Shown here: positions 1 to 10,231 of the stretch, one piece after another
Position numbering within the stretch: position 1 is the first letter of the stretch
Layout of the letters: each line of letters opens with the position of its first letter
Source: Marsupella aquatica
Taxonomy: Eukaryota; Marchantiophyta
Assembly: GCA_973895155.1 (NCBI GenBank)
Contig: OZ316898.1
Span: 4,402,001-4,466,000, forward strand
DNA length: 64,000 nt
Direction of reading: 5' to 3'
Notes under the pieces: model-generated
Told to the model about the DNA's origin: nothing
What the model saw: only the letters and a program-made list of their open reading frames with translations
Database searches by the model: none
Position numbers and translations under genes: made by a program

Positions 1-295
1 TATAGGGGTTAAAAAACAATTTATTTTTCTTACATTTTAGGGGGTCTGAGGCCTAAAAACGTTGCAGGTGATGAGGAGGCCTCCATATAACGAGACCCCC
101 AAGACTTACTTGAGATTTGGTCTCCTACACTTAAGTTTCTCACATGTTTGCTCACATGTAATATCAGGGGCCAACTATTGATTATAATTACATTTTTGGA
201 TTAAAGAATGTAAAAAGTTCTAATTTATAACATCCTGATATTCAAGTGTAAACTTAGTGCACTATTATGACCAGAAAATTGGAGTTTTCTATTTG

Positions 296-1336
296 ACTAC
301 TGTCTTCCCCCAAACACAGTGCTCGGGTGCTGTGTTCGAATATGGTCAAAACAGGGACTTTAGGCAAAAAAGACATTTTCACTCAAACACAACGCCATAT
401 TAGCACAGCGCCCGGACGTTGTGTTTGAAATTGACTTTGTGTTCAAAAATGTGCACAAGTGACTATAGGAGGAAGGTAAATGGGTTGCAACTACAATACG
501 TTACTTAAAATCGTCCAACACATCCGCCCTTCCAAGTTACAAAATCCATCATCCAATGTAAGCTAATTTCAAAATCCTTCATTCTGGGAGAAGTGTGCGC
601 TTTTTCCAAAATGTTAAGCAAGAATCCGGAAGTATCAATATATTGTTCTGTTGTGTGAACTTTTGACGGACTTTCACGTCAACCTCTGACTGATGCCATA
701 TACATGGCATCTCATCAAAGAAACCCATAGAACCTACGTGCATAATTAGGTCTGACAACTCACTTTCTCTATTTCCAATTTTCCATTGCCATCGAGGTAC
801 TCCAATAGAAACAAAGCAATCTCAGTCACGAACATTCCAGATTCCATGAAGAAAGATTAAATAATAGAAATGAGCAAATTGGGCACAATCAACCGAACAA
901 CTGTGAAAAGTGGACCAAGATGTTTTACTAAGTGATAATAGTACACTTGGTAAGTATGGTGTGACAGGTTTTGTTTTCTATTGCAAATTTGATTTCTCCC
1001 CTTGTGTTATTTCAGTGGTTCAATTATTTAGCTACACATCCTTTGATTGAGCAAATATTTTTGGGAAGTCAAAAAACCTAAACTTGAACACACTTCTCTC
1101 TAATACACATTACTTCTATGTCTATCAAATGTTCCTACTTACACCCTACATGCATCTCACAATGTCACATTTGAACACAACATCACATTTCAAACACAGC
1201 GCCACAAGTCCAAAAAATGAGAACATTGATTTCAGACTGAAACGCAGCGCCCTGGGTGCTATATTCAAATAGAGCGCCCCTTGGCTCACTATTCGAATGT
1301 AGCGTGAGGGCCTTGTGTTCAGGGGAAGACAGTAGT
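296..1336. mobile_element. Inverted-repeat (foldback/MITE-like) element
   Basis: The ends carry a perfect 15-bp inverted repeat (ACTACTGTCTTCCCC at 296-310, its complement at 1322-1336) that continues imperfectly inward for about 15 more bases. The interior near both ends holds several copies of a hairpin-forming motif of the form AACACAGCGCCC...GTGCTGTGTTCGAA (around 315-343, 385-431, 1171-1210, 1238-1320). No transposase-like frame is visible and no clear target-site duplication flanks the ends, so this is probably a non-autonomous DNA element or foldback repeat. Superfamily cannot be named. Confidence 0.5.
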
Positions 1337-1556
1337 AATGAGTAGTAGTGCTTTCTCAAATCTTGATAGTTGAAAAATGTAAACATTAATAGTACATTAA
1401 TACTCTGACTGTGTCCCTTGGGGGACATCGATCAGATAAAAAATACTCTGACTGTCTACTGAACTCAGCTTGCTACAAAAAAGGCATATGAGATTTAGAT
1501 TGAGAAGCTTTTCTACTGGTTCAGAGTTTAGACCCCAAATTTGTGGTTTTGAAAAT

Positions 1557-2110
1557 GAAGTTTTTTATTGTTGAAATTTTCTAGAATGCCATGTTCTAAA
1601 ATTTTCCTATTGGCTCTGGTATTGGCTCAAATTTTAAATGCAAGTCTTCTATTTTCAAAATCATCAAGCTTTCAAATCTACTCAAATTGAAGAATGCAAC
1701 TGTTATTTTCAAGATTGAAATGCAGGTTTCTTATTGGTTGTTTATTAAGAATATAATGCAAATTTGTTGTTTTCAAGGCAAAGCTTTCCTATTGGCTCAA
1801 ACTCAGGAACTTTGTTGTTTTTCAAATGAAGCTTCTCTATTGGCTCAAAATTAGGATGCTCTGCACAACCTGTTGGTTTCAATTCAAGATGGAGCTTTCT
1901 TATTAGCTCGGCTGAAGGTTTCTAGAATGCAAACATATATTATTTCAAATACCAGAAAGCTTATTGGCTTGGGTGAATGTTTTTACAATGCAACTTAGTG
2001 ACCTATTTTCTCAAATATATTTCAGAATGCAATTCCTAACCTCAAAATGAAGCTTGACAATTTGCTAAAACTTTTGAATCCATATATCTTTTTTGTTTTC
2101 AAAATGAATG
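1557..2110. repeat. Degenerate ~60-bp tandem array with periodic ATTGGCTC
   Basis: The motif TATTGGCTC or a close variant recurs near 1609, 1729, 1789, 1838, 1899 and 1965, spaced about 50-120 bp apart. It is usually preceded by AAGCTTTCC/TTCT and followed by a CAA-rich tract and then GAATGCAA. This looks like an old, diverged tandem array. ATTGG is the complement of a CCAAT box, but nothing shows regulatory use. No gene is supported in 1-2530. Confidence 0.45.
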
Positions 2111-2434
2111 AATATTTCATAGTTACTGGCTTGCAGGCTGGCTTGGCTGATTATTTTTAGAATCCATTCAACTGATTTATCAAGTGCCTTGAATGGCCAT
2201 TGTAGCTCCAAATATTAATCTTAGGTAAAGTCCATCTTAACAATGGCCGAATATTAGTTCTTAAATGAAATTTCTTAATTGTTTGAGTCACAAGTCTGTT
2301 CTGTTTCAAAATTGTGAACAGAATTGAGGTGATTTATTGGCCTAAACAGCTGAACTAACTAAGAACCTGATCGCAGCACGCTGGAGCCAGAATCATACGA
2401 CACATGTGGACAAATGTATACTCATACTTCAACT

Positions 2435-2492
2435 TCCAAGAAATGATGCTCCCATGGACCACAACAGTAATCTTTGAAACCCCATGTACCAC
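2435..2492 (-). repeat. Dispersed repeat copy (matches 35962-36025)
   Basis: The reverse complement of this stretch, including TTGTGGTCCATGGGAGCATCA, closely matches 35962-36025 on the plus strand, with the shared upstream CATGGGGGTTTCAAA. Two copies 33 kb apart in opposite orientation indicate a dispersed, probably transposon-derived repeat. Confidence 0.5.
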
Positions 2493-2530
2493 ATTTCCTG
2501 ACCAGCAGCACGAGATCTCCTTAGCAGATC

Positions 2531-2970
2531 ACTCACCGAAGTCCGAATTCTAGCAGGGTACGTTCTGGACCTGATGGATAGTGATGACAGCGATCTGAAC
2601 AGTGGCCATTGAAATTGATATATCGACTTGATTCGTCGAGTCAAGATGAGGTAGGGCAGCACTATGATACTGTGGCTAGGCTTGCCTCTTGCGTCGTTTA
2701 ATTTATAGGAATTCTCGTACTCGTATTACTGCCGGATCGTATTACTGCCGGATCGAGAGATACTCAGTTTCATCCATTCACACTCCAAACTACATACTCC
2801 AGAAAGTATTGCTTTTCTGCGCAACACTCGCCTCTGTGATAGGGAAATGATACATACTCGAAATATCTGCCGAGAAAGAACAAGACTGCCTGCGCGGAGT
2901 TTGTTGAATTATGTGGATATTTTATATCTAGTCTGTCGATTTATCGGTGAGCTGGGACTGTCTTGCGAGT
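2531..2970 (-). repeat. Orphan duplicate of the secreted-protein promoter
   Basis: This segment aligns with 6896-7295, the 5' flank of the small secreted-protein gene, through shared blocks such as AGGGTACGTTCTGGACCTGAT, TCGAGTCAAGATGAGGTA, TATAGGAATTCTC, AATATCTGCCGAGAAAGAAC and GAGCTGGGAC. The TATA-like element (minus-strand TATAAAT at 2701-2707) is kept. The homology stops just where the coding region would begin, so no gene body follows. Substitutions and indels show the duplication is not recent. Confidence 0.65.
2722..2753. repeat. 16-bp perfect tandem duplication
   Basis: CGTATTACTGCCGGAT occurs twice head to tail. It lies inside the orphan promoter copy; the paralogous promoter at about 7060 has one diverged copy, so the doubling arose after the promoter duplication. 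Confidence 0.7.
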
Positions 2971-5900
2971 GCACTCATCTTGTCCACCACAATCTCGTAA
3001 GGCGCCAAATTGTACAGATAGTCCCACGAGCTCCACTTCATCAATCTAGTGGCCTTAATTCTGTCATTCCAGGCACATGGCCCAGGAGATGGTAGTAATG
3101 AATTGTTACACGCGTGCGTATACTTCTTGAGTACTGCACTGTATACATCTGCAGTACTGAGCTGGACCACAAGACGTACGTACTGTAGCGACATACTCAG
3201 ACATTAATAGAAAGTTAGATTCCACTTTGATCCCTATCTGATCTTCAATTGTGGAAAATAATATACGGTTCAATGATCGACGGAGCTCGATCAGAATAAC
3301 TTGCAACTGTAGGTTTATAGTAGCAGATACATCTACTTGACGACTATCTTGAAGTCGGCTCGCCCCTTCAATTCACATTCGAGCCATATGACTGTATAAG
3401 ATGGACATATACCAAAGCACTTGCACAATTATCAAGCGTCAAATTCATTCCTGCAGCTAGTCATCAATTGAGCTGTAGTCATCAATTGAGAGCTTGTTGT
3501 GTTATAATAGTGTCCACGGCAGGGGCTGGGAGGGCAAAGTTTTCATTGGGTCAGAAACTAGCACCTAATAGTGGGAACTTTAACTTTTGCCAGAACCGTA
3601 CCCAAAATTTAATGTGCGACAAAATGGACTGGCGAATGGTACATGGGAAAAAATGGGAAAACTCAGGGTCATTCGCTAGCGTTGTACCTAGGGGTCTCCT
3701 GAATGCGACTGTACCAGACTTGGGCAAGACTGTTTGGGTAGCCACCAGCCAGGTACGCCTGATTGACCCGGGTTACTTCCCGGGTTAGTTGTCACAGAGT
3801 CAGGCGAGCTGGTGTAGTAACCTTAAATATGTTCGCCGTGATGCTCTCCTTCGAGTTTCCACAAGAGGGATACTAGTAACCAAGTCTGCTGACCTAGTCC
3901 TTGAATTGCTTGAATTCATCTGATTTGGTGCTCAATGAAATTTTTGGCGGATCACCGCTGTTACTCAGTAGTGGGAATCAATCCTCATGCTTACAAGCAA
4001 GAACATTATGGATTCGCTAATTACACATGTAAACAACAGCCAGCAGACCAAAAACGAAATTTTTGGCGCCTGAATGCTGTTAATTACTCAGTAGTGATAA
4101 TCTGGGATAGAGTGGTTACTCTGAGTCTGTTGTGGAAACTAGACTGACGGATTCCATAATGAGAGCTTGATCACGCAGATGATCGATCACGGCTCACCAT
4201 TGGCCACAACATCCTGTAACTGGCTGCTGATGCACCACTTACCTCAGGCTTAGCTTACCTTGCCATGCAGAATCCAGTCATCAGTTAGCGCGCTGCAGTC
4301 CAAAACATATTGGGTAGCCGCTTTCTCTTGAGCCATGGATCGAAGAGTAGGTTATCACGTAGGCCACCTTCTCAAAACAGACATGACTGTGCCCATTGTT
4401 TGTTAAGGCACTTGCTTGCCAGACTCCATGAAGTGAGAGTCTAAGTTAAGTTATTCTGAGTGTGCTTACATTCTCAACAGGTTTTATTTTAATGTTTTGA
4501 TGTGCAAGGAGAATCTATGCCGTTCGCGGTTGCAACATATCATTATCGTGGTCGTTGATGTGACAGAGGCTAACATGAGTTAATTAGTATCAGTTTAAGC
4601 CCAGGCCTTCTAGGAATCAATTTAGAAACTACGGCATGTTGAAATATCGACCAGAAATCGATCTTGGCAAGGTAGCAACCCGGGTAGTAAACCCCTATGT
4701 CCAGCTGAGTCTCTTGTTGATGAAGATTTTGGAAAAGAAAACATGGTTATGCTGGGAATCTTAGTTTCAGAAGTTCAAACTTAATTTCATTCACCATGGT
4801 TTGCTCTGTTTATAATGTAGAATTTCATTTGAAGAATCTTATGGTGCTCCCTGCGTAAAACTTAGAAGGCCAAGAGTTATACTACTGGGGTGATACATAT
4901 AGCTGGCTGATAGCATTCCCTAAACAAAGGAAAAGTTGAATGTGTTCTCGTTGGAACGTCGAGTATCTTCACTGGCGGCGAGGTCCGTAGAGGCAGACAG
5001 GCAGGCAGACTACAGGTTGATTTATGAGAAGGCGCGCTCAATATTAATTTTTAATTCAAAAGAAATAAATTCTTGTTGGTCTGGGAGTGCAGCAGGTGCC
5101 CGAGTAGGTGATGTCCTTCAGTTGATGATGTTGGTCGACATGAAGCTGCAGTTAGTGCCTCATCATATTGGATGTAGAGGCGGGTACGCTCGACTGTTGA
5201 TTTGGCGCCAGGCTCAATTTTGCTACTATGAGCGGAAGATTGTTCCGAAACTACGGTGTGAGGCCGGGGTAGCAGTTGGAAAAGTGGGTCCGTACCTGAT
5301 CCTTAAATGAAAACGATTGATTCAGTGTGCAATCTTACCCATTCAGTCCCTCTAGACATTACTGCTCCCAAATTACTGAGTGGAAGATTCTTGGGAAGAC
5401 TTCGGTGTGAAGGGTACGGTCAGTAGCAGTTGGAAAAGTTAGTACGATCGATCCTTAGAATAAAATCTTACGATTGATGCAGTATTTAACTGTACCCAGG
5501 TTACTTTCAGTCCCTTCAGAATCCAGACATCACGTTTCGTCTACAATCTTCATAATTCAAAGTACACGAAGGCCAGCATTCAATGGAAATTATCAGTACA
5601 TATATATAGAGGTGGCGGGTATCCGCCATATAAATTAATCCGCCATAGAATCCCTCCTACTAGTCTGCCTCAGTTTTTGAAAATGATTCGTTTCTTGATA
5701 TCTCTTCGGTCCTGACTGACCGTGGCAAATTAACGAAGAGACGAACCGAAAAACCTCGGATAACCATAAATCCAGAACCGGGAATGATGAGAAGAATTCA
5801 AGCCACATTCGGTTTGAGATGTATATTTGTGATTGCATTGCAAATGAATTATTACGCCTAGTTCACACACTCACTGGTCCATTACCACTCGACATCATTG

Positions 5901-6478
5901 CCAGACTCAAACTGCTCTAGAGAAGCTACACATGAAAAGTCAAACCACTGCACAGTCATCGATGGAAGTGATATTGTCACTTTCGTTGGTAACAAACGAC
6001 AGTTGACCATACTTTTTTTTTTTAAATTCTTTGAAAGTAGGATAAAATTAAGAAAAAGGAGAACATAAACGCTATATTATTCAATCCCCGTCTCAATCGG
6101 GACGAAACATTCTGAGACGAGAATACGGACGTCCGAACTAGATACCAATGCTGATACTCCAGCTACATCCCTTCGTCTTGAAGGCTTAGATCTTGGCACT
6201 TTGTTCTCTGTTCGAAATGGCCATGATATATCCTATATAGAGTTGCGAAATGCATATATACCACTGACTACTCAAATTCCGACGTCTCAAAGAAAAAGAA
6301 AAACGAGAATGGTGCCTTACGCATTAGTGACGATCTTATCCTTGCCACAACTGAAAACACGCTAAACTGATCCAAAGGCCATAATTATATATGTAGGGAA
6401 GAAAGTCAGCCGAGCTTTCCAGACTTTGAATCCAACTCTCGGCTTAATCAGCACCAGGCATCATGGATTGATCGATCA
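2971..6478. other. Intergenic spacer with short diverged duplications
   Basis: No protein-coding gene is supported. Two local duplications are visible. ACGAAATTTTTGGCG...CTGTTACTCAGTAGTG-type sequence occurs near 3936-3975 and again near 4055-4095. A block of about 149 bp (GGAAGATTGTTCC...CCTTCAGAATCCAGACAT-type) occurs at 5233-5380 and, diverged, at 5382-5535. The frames of 60-124 codons here lack recognisable features and look like chance ORFs. Confidence 0.5.
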
Positions 6479-6877
6479 TCAGGTCACGAAGCAACCAGCG
6501 GGGTCGTCACAAAACTCACAAATGTACCACGAGTTGGTCGCGGGGTCCCACGGTACCTCCAGGAAGTAGTTCCCATTAGGAGTAGTGTAACCCAAGAACC
6601 AGACATTATTGTTGTCGAAGAAATACGCCGCATAGCCTGCGTCGCAGGTCAGAACCACCATGTGATTCGGAATGGTTTGGTCATAATAGTAATTAGCCAC
6701 CTGGCACTGCGGATTGGCGTTGGTGTTGTCCCAAAGCTCTGCATTGATAAGGTTGCTGCCACCCGGCGGCGACCACCAGGCTAGAAAATTGACGCAGCTC
6801 TCCGCGGTGGACGCGAACAGGAGGATTACCACGCTGACTAGCGGCACGAGAGCGGCGAGGGAAGATTTCTGACTCAT
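6479..6877 (-). CDS. Small secreted cysteine-rich protein, unknown family
   Basis: A 132-residue intronless frame starts at an ATG at 6877. Residues about 5-27 form a classical signal peptide (hydrophobic VPLVSVVILLFAS core, cleavage probably near AES-C28). The mature part is rich in Trp, Tyr, Asn and Asp and has six cysteines (28, 58, 78, 120, 123, 129), enough for three disulfides, ending with an EFCDDPAGCF motif. It has no further membrane segment or retention signal, so secretion to the wall or apoplast is inferred. Codon use is clearly more GC-rich than the surrounding AT-rich DNA, which supports real coding. I do not recognise the family and assign no function. A minus-strand TATA box lies about 160 bp upstream of the ATG, in a promoter that also exists as an orphan copy near 2.5-3.0 kb. 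Confidence 0.7.
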   Translation of the reverse strand: MSQKSSLAALVPLVSVVILLFASTAESCVNFLAWWSPPGGSNLINAELWDNTNANPQCQVANYYYDQTIPNHMVVLTCDAGYAAYFFDNNNVWFLGYTTPNGNYFLEVPWDPATNSWYICEFCDDPAGCFVT

Positions 6878-6895
6878 TGCGTTACCGGGTCACGT

Positions 6896-7295
6896 TCTCA
6901 CTGAATTCCGAACTCTAGTAGGGTACGTTCTGGACCTGATACAAGTGACAGCGATCTGAGTGGTTAGAATTGAAATCGATCGACTCGATTCTTCGAGTCA
7001 AGATGAGGTAAGGCACTGTGGCCCCTTGGGTCGTTTTATAGGAATTCTCTTACCCGCCCTAATGCCGGAACTTGGTATACTTAGTTTCATCAATTCACAC
7101 TCCACGCTATCCTACAAAGCATAGGTTTTCTGCGACGCTCCAACTCTCGACTCTATCGTCGGAAAATGATAGAGAATCGAAATATCTGCCGAGAAAGAAC
7201 AAGACTGCCTTCTGTCCATATCTTTAACTGGTATCTGTGATCATCAACGAGCTCGTCTCTGTCATTATCGACGAGCTGGGACGTCCCATGCATTG
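6896..7295 (-). promoter_or_regulatory. Promoter/5' flank of the secreted-protein gene
   Basis: This lies directly upstream of the minus-strand ATG at 6877 and contains TATAAAA at 7033-7039 on the minus strand, within CCTATAAAACGACCC. It is homologous over about 400 bp to 2531-2970; the conserved TATA and flanking blocks are the best candidates for control sites. The transcription start is inferred, not seen. Confidence 0.5.
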
Positions 7296-7509
7296 GCAAT
7301 CGTGAATCTGGTGACAAACGAATTAGGAGCAAAAAGTTGGGTGACATGTGCGGAAATATGTCTATCGTCAAGTGCTGCCTGGAGGGTATACATGCAATCT
7401 ACAACTGTAGGCGCTAACAATCGAATTGGGATACGTTATTGTAAGCTGGCGCAAGCGTTTCGGGACCGGGCCAAGGGGGGAAAGAGCTCGATCCCTCCCA
7501 GCTGTCACG

Positions 7510-7765
7510 GATAGACTGGCCGTGACTCGACACGCAGTGCCGACGAGTCTTGCGCCATTCTTCATTCAACCGATCGTCTCTAAACAATATCTGGTGAATA
7601 GTGAGAAGCACTGGAGAAAGTGCTCGTGCAATCCAGTGCTGGTGGATAGACTGGCCGTGACTCGACACCCAGTGCCGACGAGTCTTGCGCCATTCTTCAT
7701 TCAGCCGATCTTTTCTAAATATCTGGTGAAGAGTGAGAAGCACTGTCTGGAGAAGTGCTCGTGCA
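7510..7765. repeat. 135-bp tandem duplication
   Basis: Copy 1 (7510-7644) and copy 2 (7645-7765) both begin GATAGACTGGCCGTGACTCG and run through GTGCCGACGAGTCTTGCGCC to GTGCTCGTGCA with few differences. A short third echo (CCAGTGCTGGTGGGAGACTGG) follows at about 7813. Long open frames on both strands here (for example 7414-8124 minus, 7426-7851 plus) arise because 135 is divisible by three, which keeps frames open across the repeat; they are not convincing genes. Confidence 0.8.
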
Positions 7766-10231
7766 TGTATATCACAATACACAAGGCAGAAAACGCCGAA
7801 CGGGGAGACATGCATTCCAGTGCTGGTGGGAGACTGGAGACTGGAGACTGAAAGATTATGGAGTCCGGGTTCGTGAAATAGAAGTGCAGCAATCTGTGCA
7901 CGAACTGACATGTGTGTACGCACTGACTGGGCTGTGCAGAATGACATCTGTGCACGGCCTGACTGGGGTCCTTCCTCTAGGGAATGCATTACGTTAGAAG
8001 TGTGATAGGGAGATGAAAACGAAGTGTAATAAGGAGTCAAACTTTTTCTCATTTTCTTGACTCTTTGTTTGCATTTTACCGTGATTTTACTGACAATCCC
8101 CAATTCATGCGAGTGTTCAGGCAACTCTAATAATTATTATCAATTTAATACACAAGTTTTCAAAAAAAGGTTACAAACCAAGTTGAGTGACCTCACAAAC
8201 TCTAAAAGCCTTCAACCTAGGATGGGTCCAACTCAATCGAGTATTGGGGTTAAACTACATCCTTTCAAGCCATCATATTGCCCATTGAAAGTTCATTCAG
8301 GCAAATGTTGTATATATGGTAGATCACATAGCTAAAGTGCATTCAAATGATTGTCTCTTTAAATTATGTGCACAAAATTTTATCTTGTATAAACTATATC
8401 AGAAGCTCATCTGACTACAACAATAGTACTAGGATAAGATAGGAGAAACAATTGCTTGGATTGATTGAACCACCAATTGCCCATATGTGTGAGATTATAT
8501 GGGCTGCTTGATTTGATTTATTTTTTACTCATGGCTCGTTTGGCGGGCCTAGGGAAGATTTTAGCGTGGGGGTTTAGGTTGGTTGGAGGAATGTTTTCAA
8601 GGGGTTTAGGGGTTTTAAGATTTGAAGCCAAGGAAACATTCAAGCTTGAGGCAGATATCAAGTGATAGAGTATTTTTGTGGGGCCTCTCATCATGTGACC
8701 CAGGTTGAGCAGATTGCATGAGAGATTGCATTTTTTTCCATGATTAAAATTTGTATGGGGTTATTAGTTGTGAAGTGTTCCAATGTCCTTTCAATCTTCA
8801 GTTCACCCTTGTCATTTTTCTTCCTTGACCAGAACATTCTGATCTTGGTTGCTAGACAAATCAAGTTACTTAGGACATGTTACATATTATTTCATTGATA
8901 ATCAACAGCAAGCTCAACATTGACAACTTTTAATTAAAAAATAGAGGGCTTCTTTCTCTCTTTTCCCTATTTGTCTTCAAGAAGTCTGATTGTTAATACT
9001 TAATTATGTGTGATAAACCTATATCAAACACCAGCAAAAGACTTGATGGGGATCGATCCCTGACAAGCTAGTCACTTGCTTTTGAAGGAGACTTGCATCA
9101 TGAATTCCCCTGAAACCCACCCCCTCTCCCCCTTGAAGTACGTGCTTCACATATTGGGGGACTTTATATACCAGTCCAATACCATACCTTGCTGGTGGGA
9201 ATGTCCACTATACCTTAGTTTACTTGGCTAGTATAACAAAACCCTCCCGGAAATCCTATACCCGCCCACCACTGGTTGCAACCCTGTGACTACATATACA
9301 TAGCATGTACTACACGTACACACAACTGAGTATTTGAAATGAATGGTCAACAAATATGAGTAAATTTGGATTCATGTATACATAATATAATTAAGTAAAT
9401 GTTAATGACGGGGTTAATGATGATAGAGGATTGAAATAGAATCCCGTTAACATGCACCTACACCTTCCTTCCTCTCCATGAGGAACCACAACCCTAGTAG
9501 TGATACTTGGAAGATGCATTCAATGTGTGTAATGAAGATTAGGCGATCTAATTACAATATCACTCAATTTCCTCAATTTCTCTTGAACAAAATTATATCA
9601 TTCATTTGGCAACATGCCTTTCTTACCCATTTCCTTGGATATCTTTCTATTGCCAAACAATGTCCACTAGTAGTCACTGGTCTTACAGGCCATAAATCAA
9701 TTGGAGCACAAAACCAAGACAGACTGGGAGTTACCAGAGACAACTTTCAACGGCCAATATGTCTAGATATTTCTTTAATTTACTTTTCGTGACACCAATG
9801 TGGTCCGAACAGATGATGGTGGCCGGATAAGTATTCAACATTTCATAAGTTTGATTCAGTGCTACAACATTACCAAAGATAAAATTGAAGAATGGCAGTA
9901 AATTGAAGAATGGCAGTAGTACCACAATATGAGAAAAGCAAATTTACTTCCACAAAATGGGATATGCAGGCCTGGGCTGTCTCAACTTCAAACATTTATT
10001 TCCACTGGTTGATTGTGATAGAAAAGAGAGCTACACAAGAACATTAACAAATTCCTCAGGCTGGAATTGTTTACAGTGCAATCGAAACAATAATTTGCAT
10101 ATTGACAAGAAATATCAGACAGTCCTTACTAGCTTGGTGATGAATAACTCAATTTGACTATATTGAGCAACATATGCTAGAAAAGAAAAATATTTAACAA
10201 ATTGTATCCGGAGGACAAAAAGAAAAGAATC
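7766..10231. other. Intergenic spacer upstream of HRD1
   Basis: AT-rich DNA with no supported gene. The 5' UTR and promoter of the HRD1 gene must lie in its right part, but no distinct TATA or 5' UTR intron could be fixed. Confidence 0.4.

Noticed and set aside
7414-8124. 236-codon minus-strand open frame
   Set aside because: It runs through the 135-bp tandem duplication and has no protein-like features; a plus-strand frame is equally open there.
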